Shown piece after piece: positions 18,850 to 26,706 of a stretch of 64,000 nt of DNA (positions are counted from its first letter, which is position 1; each line of letters opens with the position of its first letter). The notes below the pieces were generated by a model. The model saw only the letters and a list, made by a program, of their open reading frames with translations. It did no database searches and was not told the DNA's origin. The translations under genes were made by a program, and so were the position numbers. The stretch comes from CAVUEG01 sp963740525 (GTDB taxonomy: Bacteria > Actinomycetota > Actinomycetes > Propionibacteriales > Nocardioidaceae). The stretch spans positions 124,001 through 188,000 of the forward strand of contig CAVUEG010000011.1 in the NCBI GenBank assembly GCA_963740525.1. The letters are read 5' to 3'.

Positions 18850-18877
18850 TCATTTCTGCCACCAGTGGCAGAAATGA
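18850..18877. promoter_or_regulatory. 28-bp palindromic operator between the small membrane gene and the GlxA-type regulator
   Basis: TCATTTCTGCCAC and its exact complement GTGGCAGAAATGA flank a 2-base centre (CA). It sits 44 bases before the regulator ATG and 21 bases before the divergent small gene, in an AT-richer island. The TGCCA core recurs just downstream, suggesting a binding site for the adjacent AraC/GlxA protein. Confidence 0.7.
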
Positions 18878-18880
18878 CCG

Positions 18881-18912
18881 GTGGCATCGATTATCTGCCA
18901 AATTTGTGCCAC
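18881..18912. promoter_or_regulatory. Secondary TGCCA half-sites upstream of the GlxA-type regulator
   Basis: GTGGCA (18881-18886) faces TGCCAC (18907-18912), with another TGCCA at 18896-18900. These repeat the core of the neighbouring palindrome and lie only 9 bases from the start codon, where a bound regulator would block transcription or translation. Confidence 0.4.
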
Positions 18913-18921
18913 ACTGGCCGG

Positions 18922-19893
18922 ATGATCCAGAACGTGGCCACGGTCGTCTACGACGGCGTCTCCCCCTTCGAGGTCGGCGTCGTCTGCGAGGCCTGGGGGA
19001 CCGATCGCACCGACCAGGGTCTCCCGGACTTCGACTTCGCTCTGTGCGCTCCCGTCCCCGGCGTCATCGCCACCACCTCGGGCTTCGGGTTGACCGTGAC
19101 CCATGGACTCGAGCGGATGGTCGAGGCCGACCTCGTCGTCGTACCGGCGGTGCCGCGCGGAGAGCCGGTGCCCGGCGCCGTCGTCGAGGCGCTCCGGGCC
19201 GCCTACGAACGAGGCGCCAGGATCATGTCGGTGTGCTCCGGGGCCTTCGCGCTGGGGGAGGCGGGCCTGCTCGACGACCGCGACTGCACCACGCACTGGC
19301 GGCACACCACGGAGCTCGCCGAGCGTTTCCCCAAGGCGCGCGTGGTTCCGGAGGTGCTCTACGTCGACGCGCACCCGATCCTCACCAGTGCCGGGTCGGC
19401 CGCGGGTCTCGACGCCTCCCTCTACCTGTGGCGCCAGGAGTTCGGCGCCAGCATGGCCAGCATGGTCGCGCGCCGGATGGTCGTCCCGCCGCAGCGCGAG
19501 GGAGGTCAGGCCCAGTTCATCGAGCGGCCGGTGCCGAGCTGTGACGCCGAGACCCTCGGGCCACTGCTGCTCTGGATCACCGAGAACCTCGACAAGCCCC
19601 TGAGCGTGGACTTCCTGGCCAAGCACTCGAACATGTCCCCGCGGACCTTCGCCCGGCGGTTCCGCGCCGAGACCGGCACCACCCCGCACTCGTGGATCAC
19701 CAGCCAGCGGGTGGGCCGCGCCCAGGAGCTGCTGGAGCGCACCGACCGGCCCGTCGAGTGGATCGCGACCGACGTGGGGTTCGGCAACGCGGCCACCCTG
19801 AGGCACCACTTCCTCAAGGCGCGCGCGGTGAGTCCTCAGCAGTACCGTCGCACCTACGGCTGCGGGCTCGCGGACGCCGAGCAGGTCAGCTAG
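18922..19893 (+). CDS. GlxA-family transcriptional regulator (DJ-1/PfpI-like plus AraC HTH)
   Basis: 323 residues. Residues ~1-170 form a DJ-1/PfpI (class I glutamine amidotransferase-like) domain with the nucleophile-elbow sequence SVCSGAFALGEAGLL (Cys about residue 105); in this regulator family the domain usually senses ligands. Residues ~225-315 are a two-helix-turn-helix AraC domain, with NMSPRTFARRFRAETGTTP as the first HTH and ATDVGFGNAATLRHHF as the second. The ATG at 18922 lies directly behind a palindromic operator and related half-sites, suggesting autoregulation and control of the divergent small membrane gene. The inducer is unknown. Confidence 0.9.
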   Translation: MIQNVATVVYDGVSPFEVGVVCEAWGTDRTDQGLPDFDFALCAPVPGVIATTSGFGLTVTHGLERMVEADLVVVPAVPRGEPVPGAVVEALRAAYERGARIMSVCSGAFALGEAGLLDDRDCTTHWRHTTELAERFPKARVVPEVLYVDAHPILTSAGSAAGLDASLYLWRQEFGASMASMVARRMVVPPQREGGQAQFIERPVPSCDAETLGPLLLWITENLDKPLSVDFLAKHSNMSPRTFARRFRAETGTTPHSWITSQRVGRAQELLERTDRPVEWIATDVGFGNAATLRHHFLKARAVSPQQYRRTYGCGLADAEQVS

Positions 19894-19918
19894 CCGGACG
19901 TCCTGCGATACTTCGACG

Positions 19919-20545
19919 GTGCGCCGACAGAGAGTACGCGTGGGCCTGACCGGCGGTGTCGGTGCGGGCAAGAGCGCGGTCGCGGCGGTCCTCGCCGAGC
20001 TGGGCGCGGTGGTGGTCGACGCCGACCTGCTCGCCCGCGAGGTGGTGGCACCCGGTTCCGCCGGGCTTCGCGAGATCGAGGCGGCCTTCGGCCAGCGAGT
20101 CCTCACGCCGGACGGTGAGCTGGACCGGCAGGCGATGGGTGCCCTGGTCTTCGGCGATGACGAGGCCAGACGCCGGCTCGAGACGATCATCCACCCGCGG
20201 GTGCGTGCTCGCGGTGCCGAGCTCGAGGAGGCCGCGGACCCCGAGGCCGTCGTCGTGCACGACATTCCGCTGCTGACCGAGACCGGCCAAGCTGCGGGCT
20301 TCGACGCGGTGATCGTGGTCGACGTCCCCGTCGAGGTGCAGCTGGACAGGTTGGTCCGCCTGCGGGGGATGAGCGCCGAGGACGCCGAGGCGCGCATCTC
20401 GGCACAGGCCACGCGGGACGAGCGCCGGGCGGTCGCGACGTACGTCGTCGACAACACAGGAACGCTCGAAGACCTCCGTCGGCGCGTGACGGAGGTCTTC
20501 GAGGAACTGCAGTGTCAGGCAGCGAGGTCCGGGTCGGCCAGCTGA
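19919..20545 (+). CDS. coaE: Dephospho-CoA kinase
   Basis: 208 residues; phosphorylates the ribose 3'-hydroxyl of dephospho-CoA, the last step of CoA synthesis, in the cytoplasm. The P-loop GLTGGVGAGKSAVA lies at residues ~9-22, followed by VVDADLLAREVV (substrate Asp) and the lid/CoA region IIHPRVRAR; VVVHDIPLLTETG is the family motif near 116. The size is typical. The GTG at 19919 is taken, 25 bases after the regulator stop. The 3' end overlaps the convergent sigma-factor gene by 31 bases. Confidence 0.95.
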   Translation: MRRQRVRVGLTGGVGAGKSAVAAVLAELGAVVVDADLLAREVVAPGSAGLREIEAAFGQRVLTPDGELDRQAMGALVFGDDEARRRLETIIHPRVRARGAELEEAADPEAVVVHDIPLLTETGQAAGFDAVIVVDVPVEVQLDRLVRLRGMSAEDAEARISAQATRDERRAVATYVVDNTGTLEDLRRRVTEVFEELQCQAARSGSAS

Positions 20546-21465
20546 CGGAGCTTGGCCAGCGCCTCGCGCTCCAGCTGGCGCACCCGCTCGGCGGAGATGC
20601 CGTGCTTGGCGCCGATGTCGGCGAGCTTGTGCTGGCGTCCGTCGACCAGGCCGTAGCGCGCCCGGATGATGTCGGCTGCCCGCTCGTCGAGCAGCTCGAC
20701 CAGGCTGCTGAGCCGGTCCCGAGACTCGGTGTCGAGCACGGTGAGGTCCGGACCGGGTGCGGTCTCCTGGGCGATCAGGTCGCCCAGGGAGGTGCCGCCG
20801 TCCTCGTCGACGGGGGTGTCGAGGCTGACGTGCTCGCGACCCCAGCTGAGCAGGTCGAGGACCCGGTCGAGGTCCATGCCGAGCTCGATCGAGATCTCCT
20901 CCGGGTCGGGGTCCCGGCCCAGCTGGCGCTCGAGGGTGCGGCGCGCTGCGCCGACCTGGTTGAGCTCTTCGACGACGTGGACGGGCAGCCGGACGACGCG
21001 CGCCTGCTGCGCGATGCCGCGGGTGATCGCCTGGCGGACCCACCACGTCGCGTAGGTGGAGAACTTGTAGCCCTTCGCGTAGTCGAACTTCTCGACCGCG
21101 CGGATCAGGCCGGTGTTGCCCTCCTGGACCAGGTCCAGCATGGGCATCTGGCTGCGGCCGTACTTGCGGGCGATGGAGACCACCAGGCGCAGGTTCGCGG
21201 TGATGAACTGCTGGATGGCGCGCTGCCCTTCGGCGGCCAGCCACTCCAGCTCCTCCTCGGTCGCGGACTTGGGGGCGCCTCCCTTGCGGCGTCCCACCCG
21301 GCCCTCGGCAAGGAGGTGCTCGGCGAGCAGGCCGGCCTCGATGGTCTTGGCCAGCTCGACCTCGGTGATCGCATCCAGCAGCGGAGTCCGCGCGATCTCG
21401 TCGAGGTACAGCCCGACGCTGTCGCGCCCCTCGATCTCGCGCTGGTGCGGACGACTCGTGACCAC
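20515..21465 (-). CDS. Group-2 RNA polymerase sigma-70 factor
   Basis: 316 residues. Region 1.2 (DSVGLYLDEIARTPLL), region 2 (LVQEGNTGLIRAVEKFDYAKGYKFSTYATWW in pieces around residues 112-145), region 3 and region 4 (HGISAERVRQLEREAL) are complete, without the long Lys/Ala-rich N-terminus of the primary factor found at 31.3 kb. This is the size and layout of actinobacterial SigB/HrdA-type non-essential principal-like factors, which usually serve stress or stationary phase. A basic insertion (GRVGRRKGGAPKSATEEE) precedes region 2. The 207-base gap to pxpA holds both divergent promoters; no clean motif is seen there. Confidence 0.93.
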   Translation of the reverse strand: MVTSRPHQREIEGRDSVGLYLDEIARTPLLDAITEVELAKTIEAGLLAEHLLAEGRVGRRKGGAPKSATEEELEWLAAEGQRAIQQFITANLRLVVSIARKYGRSQMPMLDLVQEGNTGLIRAVEKFDYAKGYKFSTYATWWVRQAITRGIAQQARVVRLPVHVVEELNQVGAARRTLERQLGRDPDPEEISIELGMDLDRVLDLLSWGREHVSLDTPVDEDGGTSLGDLIAQETAPGPDLTVLDTESRDRLSSLVELLDERAADIIRARYGLVDGRQHKLADIGAKHGISAERVRQLEREALAKLRQLADPDLAA

Positions 21466-21672
21466 GTGCGCTCCCCTTCCTCTTCCTGTTCAGGCGCGTC
21501 CGCGGTGCGGGCGAAACACGTCCTGCCATTCCCAACGTCGGGCTCGGTGGTGGGATTCCCTCTGCCCTTACCCCCAACGACGCTCGACCAGCCCTCAAAG
21601 TTGCCAGATTCAACAACTCTCAGGGACTTCTCAGGAGAGGCGTTTTGTGCCGATGCGGCACAATCGCTGCTC

Positions 21673-22386
21673 GTGGACGCGAACCCGCACATCGACCTCA
21701 ATGCGGACCTCGGTGAGGAGATCACCGATGACGCGGGGCTGCTCGCCGTCGTGACGAGCGCCAACGTCGCGTGCGGGTACCACGCGGGCAACGCCTCCAC
21801 CATGCGAGCCGTGTGCGCGGAGGCCGTCCGGCGAGGGGTGGTGGTGGGTGCCCAGGTCTCCTACCACGACCGCGAGCACTTCGGCCGGCTCGACCAGGAC
21901 GTCTCGTACGCCGTGCTGACGGGACAGGTGGCGCACCAGATCGGCGTACTGGCGGAGATGGCGAGCATCGAGGGCGCCACGGTCAGCTACGTCAAGCCGC
22001 ACGGCGCGCTCTACCACCGGTGCATCGACGACGTGATCCATGCCCGGGCCGTGCTGGACGGGTCCGGTCGGCTCCCGGTGCTCGGCCTCCCCGGATCGGT
22101 CCTGCTCGAGCTGGCCGGGCAGATGGGACGCACGGCGTGGCCCGAGGGCTTTCCCGATCGCGCCTACGCCGCCGACGGACGGCTGGTTCCCCGCACGCAG
22201 CCCGGAGCGATGATCCACGGTGCCGGCGCCATCGCGTCTCGGGCGGTGGACATGGCCCGCAAGGGGGTCGTGCAGTCGCTCTGCGTGCACGGCGACTCAC
22301 CGGGAGCGGTCGAGAACGCGGTGGCGGTGCGGCGGAGCCTCGAACGGGCCGGGTTCGCTCTCAGTGCGGTGCTCGCGGGCAGCTGA
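21673..22386 (+). CDS. pxpA: 5-oxoprolinase subunit A (LamB/YcsF family)
   Basis: 237 residues from GTG 21673; the mature fold starts with HIDLNADLGEE, the family hallmark. Other conserved segments are SANVACGYHAGN, VGAQVSYHDREHFGR, VSYVKPHGALYH and the C-terminal VHGDSPGAVENA. Together with PxpB and PxpC it forms the ATP-dependent 5-oxoprolinase that opens the damaged glutamine/glutamate product 5-oxoproline to glutamate. The frame is open far upstream, across the sigma gene on the other strand, but conservation begins only here. Unusually it is separated from pxpB by about 390 bases. Confidence 0.95.
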   Translation: MDANPHIDLNADLGEEITDDAGLLAVVTSANVACGYHAGNASTMRAVCAEAVRRGVVVGAQVSYHDREHFGRLDQDVSYAVLTGQVAHQIGVLAEMASIEGATVSYVKPHGALYHRCIDDVIHARAVLDGSGRLPVLGLPGSVLLELAGQMGRTAWPEGFPDRAYAADGRLVPRTQPGAMIHGAGAIASRAVDMARKGVVQSLCVHGDSPGAVENAVAVRRSLERAGFALSAVLAGS

Positions 22387-22777
22387 CCGTCCACAGGCTT
22401 CGAGCCAACCTGTGCAGAACTCGCCTCGATCTGTGGACCATGGGGCCACTTCTGTGGGGGACACGCCGTAGGCGGAAAACTCCTTGAAAAACATGCGGAA
22501 CAGCCCTTGCGGTGCGGTCCGGGAGGGCATAGAAATCTCTCACGGCCACCCGCAAGGGAGGTCGGGATCGGATGGAAACCGAGGGTCCGCACGGTGGGTT
22601 CGCCCGCCGCATCAGCCAGGTGACGAGGTTGGTGGGACCAGACGGACCGCCGGTCGATCGGAGCGTCACCCAACCGGTCAAAAGTGAGGCCCCTCAAACT
22701 CATACTTTGAGGGGCCTCACACCATTTCCGGCGCCTTTGCCGACCCTTCTCCGGCGCCTTCCGGCACACTCGGAGTC
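22387..22777. other. Structured intergenic gap between pxpA and pxpB
   Basis: 391 bases without a convincing gene. It contains a 9-bp inverted repeat, CCCTTGCGG (22504-22512) with CCGCAAGGG (22550-22558), a perfect 15-bp hairpin (listed separately), and a directly repeated CCGGCGCCTT just before pxpB. Short open frames exist on both strands (for example ATG 22572 and ATG 22484) but none has a recognisable product. The layout could be a leader RNA or attenuator for pxpB-pxpC, or the remains of a lost gene. Confidence 0.5.
22684..22720 (-). terminator. Perfect 15-bp hairpin with minus-strand T tract
   Basis: GTGAGGCCCCTCAAA (22684-22698) pairs with TTTGAGGGGCCTCAC (22706-22720) around a 7-base loop. 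On the plus strand no T run follows, but AAAA at 22680-22683 reads as TTTT after the hairpin on the minus strand, so by structure it is best as a minus-strand terminator. No minus-strand gene ends here; it could stop antisense transcription or act as a plus-strand attenuator. Confidence 0.55.
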
Positions 22778-23374
22778 GTGCGCGTACTCAGGGTCGGACG
22801 GGCCGCCCTCCTTGCCGAGCTCGAGGACGAGGCCTCCGTCCGCGCGCTGCACGCCGACCGCCGTCGACCCACCCCGTGTCGCGACGTGGTGCCGGGTGCG
22901 CAGACGGTCCTCTTCGACGAGCCCGAGGACCTCGAGCGGCTCGAGCGGTGGCTCGGCGACTGGGTGCCGGGCGATGGTGTGGCGGGTCCCACCGGTGGGC
23001 TCGTCGAGGTGCCCACCTCCTACGACGGGCCGGACCTCGCGGAGGTGGCCCGGCTCTGGTCGATGACCGAGGCCGAGGTGGTCGCCACCCACACCGGGAC
23101 CGAGTTCACGGTGGCCTTCTGCGGGTTCTCGCCCGGGTTCGCCTACTGCACCGGACTGCCGCGCGAGCTCGCGACGCCCCGGCAGGCGCGGCCGCGAGCC
23201 CGCGTCCCGGTCGGCTCGGTGGCGCTCGCCGGCCGGTACACCGGGGTCTACCCGACGGCCTCGCCCGGCGGCTGGCAGGTGGTCGGCCGGACGACGCTTG
23301 CGCTGTGGGACATCGACCGCGACCCGCCCGCGACCCTGGCACCGGGCACCCGGGTCCGCTTCACGGAGGTCTGA
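22778..23374 (+). CDS. pxpB: 5-oxoprolinase subunit B (KipI/allophanate hydrolase subunit 1-like)
   Basis: 198 residues from GTG 22778. The family motifs are clear: VEVPTSYDGPDLAEVA, THTGTEFTVAFCGFSPGFAYCTGL, RARVPVGSVALAGRYTGVYP and TASPGGWQVVGRT. It is the cyclophilin-like subunit that pairs with PxpC for ATP-dependent 5-oxoproline hydrolysis. pxpC starts one base after the stop. The N-terminus is slightly shorter than in KipI of Bacillus. Confidence 0.94.
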   Translation: MRVLRVGRAALLAELEDEASVRALHADRRRPTPCRDVVPGAQTVLFDEPEDLERLERWLGDWVPGDGVAGPTGGLVEVPTSYDGPDLAEVARLWSMTEAEVVATHTGTEFTVAFCGFSPGFAYCTGLPRELATPRQARPRARVPVGSVALAGRYTGVYPTASPGGWQVVGRTTLALWDIDRDPPATLAPGTRVRFTEV

Positions 23375-23375
23375 G

Positions 23376-24241
23376 GTGAGCTCCCACCGCGCTCGCGCGC
23401 TCGAGGTCCTGGCGTCAGGGCCGCTGACGACCGTCCAGGACGGCGGTAGGCCCGGGTATGCCCACCTCGGCGTGCCCCGGTCCGGCTGGCTCGACCCGGT
23501 CTCCGCGGCGCTGGCCAACCGGCTGGTCGGCAACCCACCGGGCGCCGCGGTGCTCGAGACCACCCTGGGCGGCGTGGAGCTGCGTGTGCACGGCGCGATG
23601 ACCTGCGCGGTGACCGGTGCCCGGGCGGTCGTGACGGAGTCCGGACACCAGGTGGCCTGGGGGGAGGCCGTCACGCTGCGGGACGGAGCCCGGCTCACGA
23701 TCGGCCCGGCCGAGGCAGGACTGCGCAGCTACCTGGCGGTGGCCGGCGGCGTGGACGTGCCGCGGGTCCTCGGCTCGCGAGCCACCGACACCCTCTCCGG
23801 CCTCGGCCCACCGGTGCTCGCGGAGGGCACCGTCCTTCCGGTCGGCCGGCCCGCCGGCCCCCCTCGCCCGTCCGACGTCACCCGAGCGCCGTCGTACGCC
23901 GGTCCGCTGCGCGTCGTCCCGGGTCCACGGCAGGACTGGCTGGGAGCGGGGGTGGACGGACTGGCCGACCGCGAGTGGGCCGTCTCCCCGGACTCCAACC
24001 GGATCGGCCTCCGGCTGTCGGGCGCCCCGCTGTCCCGGAGCCGCGACGACGAGCTTCCCCCGAGGGCCTGGTGCTCGGAGCGGTCCAGGTGCCGCCGTCT
24101 GGCGAGCCGCTGATCTTCCTCGCCGACCATCCCACGACCGGCGGCTATCCCGTGGTCGGCGTACTCCTGGCCGAGGACCTGCCACGGTGCGCCCAGCTCC
24201 GACCCGGCGATCGGGTCCGCTTCACCGTGGCGGCGGGCTGA
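23376..24241 (+). CDS. pxpC: 5-oxoprolinase subunit C (biotin-dependent carboxyltransferase-like), frameshifted at 24,057-24,061
   Basis: GTG 23376 follows the pxpB stop by one base. Family motifs are TTVQDGGRPGYAHLGVPRSG, DPVSAALANRLVGNP, GAEL-type core LETTLGG, and SPDSNRIGLRLSG. At a run of five C (24057-24061) the frame changes: ELP continues as SEGLVLGAVQVPPSGEP and ADHPTTGGYPVVGVL in the next frame. One missing C explains it; the restored protein is about 288 residues, the normal size. Uncorrected, frame 3 ends at 24113 with a short unrelated tail. It would form the large subunit with PxpB. The end overlaps dinB on the other strand by 20 bases. Confidence 0.88.
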
Positions 24242-25577
24242 CCCTGGTCAGCTCCGGGTCGTCTGAGGCGAACGTGCGCACGGGGCCGGGCGGGGTCTCG
24301 GCCGTCTCGAACCGCACGGTTACCTGACGCTTGCCCGATCCCCACACCCAGCCGCGTCCGTGCACGGCGTGCTCGACGTCGGTTCCCGGAGCCCACTGCA
24401 CCCGGCGCAGCACGCGGGCCAGCGCCACGGCGTCCTCCTCGGCCCGGACACCGTCGGCCCCCTCCTCACCGTCTCCGGTCCCGATTCCGGTGCCCGTGTC
24501 AGCGGTGCCCTCGAAGAGGTCGTCCTGGATCCAGTCCGCGAGGCCGCTGACGCCCACCCCCAGCAGCCGCACCCCTGCGGAGGTGTCGACGTCGGTGAGC
24601 AGCGACCGGGCGATCCGTGTGACCACGCGTGGGTCGTCGGTCGGTGCCGGCAGGGTCGAGGAGCGGCTGTGGGTGCTGAAGTCGTGCAGCCGCACCTTGA
24701 TCGTGACGGTGCGGCCGGACAGCCGTGCCTTGCGCAGCCGCTCGGCGACCGCGACGGCGTGGCGCTCGAGGAGCCCGGCCAGGAGTCGCGGGTCGACCAG
24801 ATCGGTGTCGTAGGTGTCCTCGGCGCTGATCGACTTGGTCTCCCTCTCCGCCACCACCGCGCGGTCGTCGTCGGCGCGGGCCAGCCGGTAGAGACCTCGG
24901 CCGTGCGACTGGCCGACCAGTCGCACCAGCTCGTCCTCGCTGAGGGCCTCGAGGTCGGACACGGTGTGCACGCCGACGCGGCGCAGCCGCTCCTGCGTAG
25001 CCGGTCCCACCCCGGGGATCACCCCGACCTTCATCGGGCGGAGCAGGTCCTGCTCGGTGCCGGGAGCGACCACCACCAGCCCGTCGGGCTTGTCGAGGTC
25101 GCTGGCGATCTTCGCAAGGAGCTTCGAGGTGGCCACCCCCACCGACCCGTCGAGGCCGCCCGTCACCTCCGTGACGTCGCGCTTGAGGGTCCTGGCGATC
25201 TCGGTGACCGCGTCGACGGAGAAGTCGTCGTAAGGGCCGAGCGCAAGGTCGACGAAGGCCTCGTCGAGCGAGAGCGGCTCGACGGCCGGGGACAGCGTGC
25301 GCAGGAGCGCCATCACGCGCTCGCTGGTCTCCCGGTAGGCATGGAAGCGGCCGGTGAGGTAAGCCGCATGCGGGCACCGGGCCCGGGCCTCGCGCGTGGA
25401 CATCGCGGAGTGCACGCCGAACGCCCGCGCCTCGTACGACGCGGTCGCCACGACCCCCCGGCCGCCGACCCCACCGACCACGACCGGCTTGCCCCGCAGC
25501 GACGGCTTGTCACGCTGCTCGACGGCGGCGAAGAACGCATCGAGGTCGACGTGGAGGATCGTCGGCTGGCTGCGCAC
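24222..25577 (-). CDS. dinB: DNA polymerase IV (Y-family translesion polymerase)
   Basis: 451 residues from GTG 25577. Catalytic carboxylates are in VDLDAFFAAVEQ (Asp 11) and SLDEAFVDL (near residue 105). The finger segment has YEARAFGVHSAM, the thumb has two helix-hairpin-helix stretches (IPGVGPATQERLRRVGVHTV), and the little finger region shows VTIKVRLHDFSTHSRS. The C-terminus lacks an obvious beta-clamp pentapeptide in the usual place and is extended by an acidic Gly/Thr-rich linker and a WAPGTDVEHAVHGRGWVWG segment seen in actinobacterial DinB relatives. It bypasses DNA lesions. I found no GAAC-N4-GTTC LexA-type box upstream. Confidence 0.95.
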   Translation of the reverse strand: MRSQPTILHVDLDAFFAAVEQRDKPSLRGKPVVVGGVGGRGVVATASYEARAFGVHSAMSTREARARCPHAAYLTGRFHAYRETSERVMALLRTLSPAVEPLSLDEAFVDLALGPYDDFSVDAVTEIARTLKRDVTEVTGGLDGSVGVATSKLLAKIASDLDKPDGLVVVAPGTEQDLLRPMKVGVIPGVGPATQERLRRVGVHTVSDLEALSEDELVRLVGQSHGRGLYRLARADDDRAVVAERETKSISAEDTYDTDLVDPRLLAGLLERHAVAVAERLRKARLSGRTVTIKVRLHDFSTHSRSSTLPAPTDDPRVVTRIARSLLTDVDTSAGVRLLGVGVSGLADWIQDDLFEGTADTGTGIGTGDGEEGADGVRAEEDAVALARVLRRVQWAPGTDVEHAVHGRGWVWGSGKRQVTVRFETAETPPGPVRTFASDDPELTRVSPPPR

Positions 25578-25690
25578 CCCGCCATCGTGACACGCCGGAT
25601 TCGGTCCCCAGGGTCACGGCGCCCGGGAGTCGTGCACCGCCGGCCCGTCGACGGCTGACGAACGTCCTGGTCGCGGTCGAGCGTGGCCCC

Positions 25691-26674
25691 ATGACCTCAC
25701 CAGTGACCCTCACCGCCCGCACTCCCGAAGACCTGCTCGCCGTTGTTCCGCATGTCCTCGGCTTCCACCCCGAGGACTCCCTCGTGCTGTTGACGTTCGG
25801 AGGAGCGGGGTCCGGGTTCCACGCCCGGGTCGACCTGCCGGACGACGACATCGGCCGCTCGGAGGTGGCAGCGCTGTTGCGCGACGCGTGTGCCCGCAAC
25901 GCGGTCGACCGGTGCGCTGTCGTCGCGTACGCCGACGACCACGAGCAGGCGCTCGCGGCGTCCGAGGCGGTCCGCGTGTGCCTCGCCGTCGGCTCGATCG
26001 AGGTGCTCGGCTGTTTCCGCGCTGACGGTCGTCACTGGTTCCCGCTGGACCCGTTCGCCGACCTGGACCGGGTGACGGGCACGGCGTACGACCTCGCCAG
26101 CCACCCGTTCACCGCAGAGTCGGTGTTCCACGGGCGGGTGGTGCTCGGTGACCGGGAGTCCCTCGTCGCCTCGTTCGCCCCGGCCGAGGAGTCCGAGCGG
26201 GACCGGGTCCGCCGCGAGGCCGACCGGTTCGCGACCCGGCTGCTCGAGGGTTCCGGGGACGACCCGGCCGGCGTCAACGACCGGATCTGCGAGGAGGCCA
26301 GGTGGGTCGCTGAGTGTGTCCGGGCGTGGGTCGAGCGTCCTCGGCCGCTGTCGACCGCCGAGACCGCGCGGCTGGCGGTGCTCGTGAGCATGGTCCCGGT
26401 CCGCGACGAGGCCTGGGCCGCGATCGCCCAGGAGACCGCGCGACGCCACTTCGACCTCTGGCGGGAGGTGCTGCGCCGAGTCCCCGACGAGCTCGTCCCG
26501 GCGCCGGCGGCACTGGCCGGGTTCGCCGCGTGGCTGGCCGGGGACGGTGCCATGGCCTGGTGTGCGATCGACCGGTGCCAGGCGGTCGACCCGGCCTACT
26601 CCATGGGTCGCCTGGTCGCCGAGGCCCTGACCCGCGCGCTGCCCCCGAGCACCTGGCGGCCCTTCTCCGACTAG
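25691..26674 (+). CDS. DUF4192 family protein
   Basis: 327 residues. The N-terminal RTPEDLLAVVPHVLGFHPEDSLVLL block, the repeated small-domain layout and the C-terminal AWLAGDGAMAWCAIDRC segment are diagnostic of DUF4192, an actinobacterial family of unknown function. No catalytic motif or signal peptide is seen, so it is probably cytoplasmic. It lies between divergent dinB and the downstream ligase-family gene, whose ATG is 32 bases after this stop, so the two may share a transcript. Confidence 0.92.
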   Translation: MTSPVTLTARTPEDLLAVVPHVLGFHPEDSLVLLTFGGAGSGFHARVDLPDDDIGRSEVAALLRDACARNAVDRCAVVAYADDHEQALAASEAVRVCLAVGSIEVLGCFRADGRHWFPLDPFADLDRVTGTAYDLASHPFTAESVFHGRVVLGDRESLVASFAPAEESERDRVRREADRFATRLLEGSGDDPAGVNDRICEEARWVAECVRAWVERPRPLSTAETARLAVLVSMVPVRDEAWAAIAQETARRHFDLWREVLRRVPDELVPAPAALAGFAAWLAGDGAMAWCAIDRCQAVDPAYSMGRLVAEALTRALPPSTWRPFSD

Positions 26675-26706
26675 TCGGTTCGGCGGTGGCCCCCTAGTCT
26701 TCGTGC

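Noticed and set aside
22540..22620. Possible c-di-GMP-I riboswitch-like sequence (CACGGCC..., GGAAACCGAGG) before pxpB
   Set aside because: The conserved GACGCAAAGCC-type core is absent and the pairing pattern does not fit; only generic hairpins remain.
25578..25690. LexA/SOS box upstream of dinB
   Set aside because: I looked for GAAC-N4-GTTC-type sites in this gap and found none.
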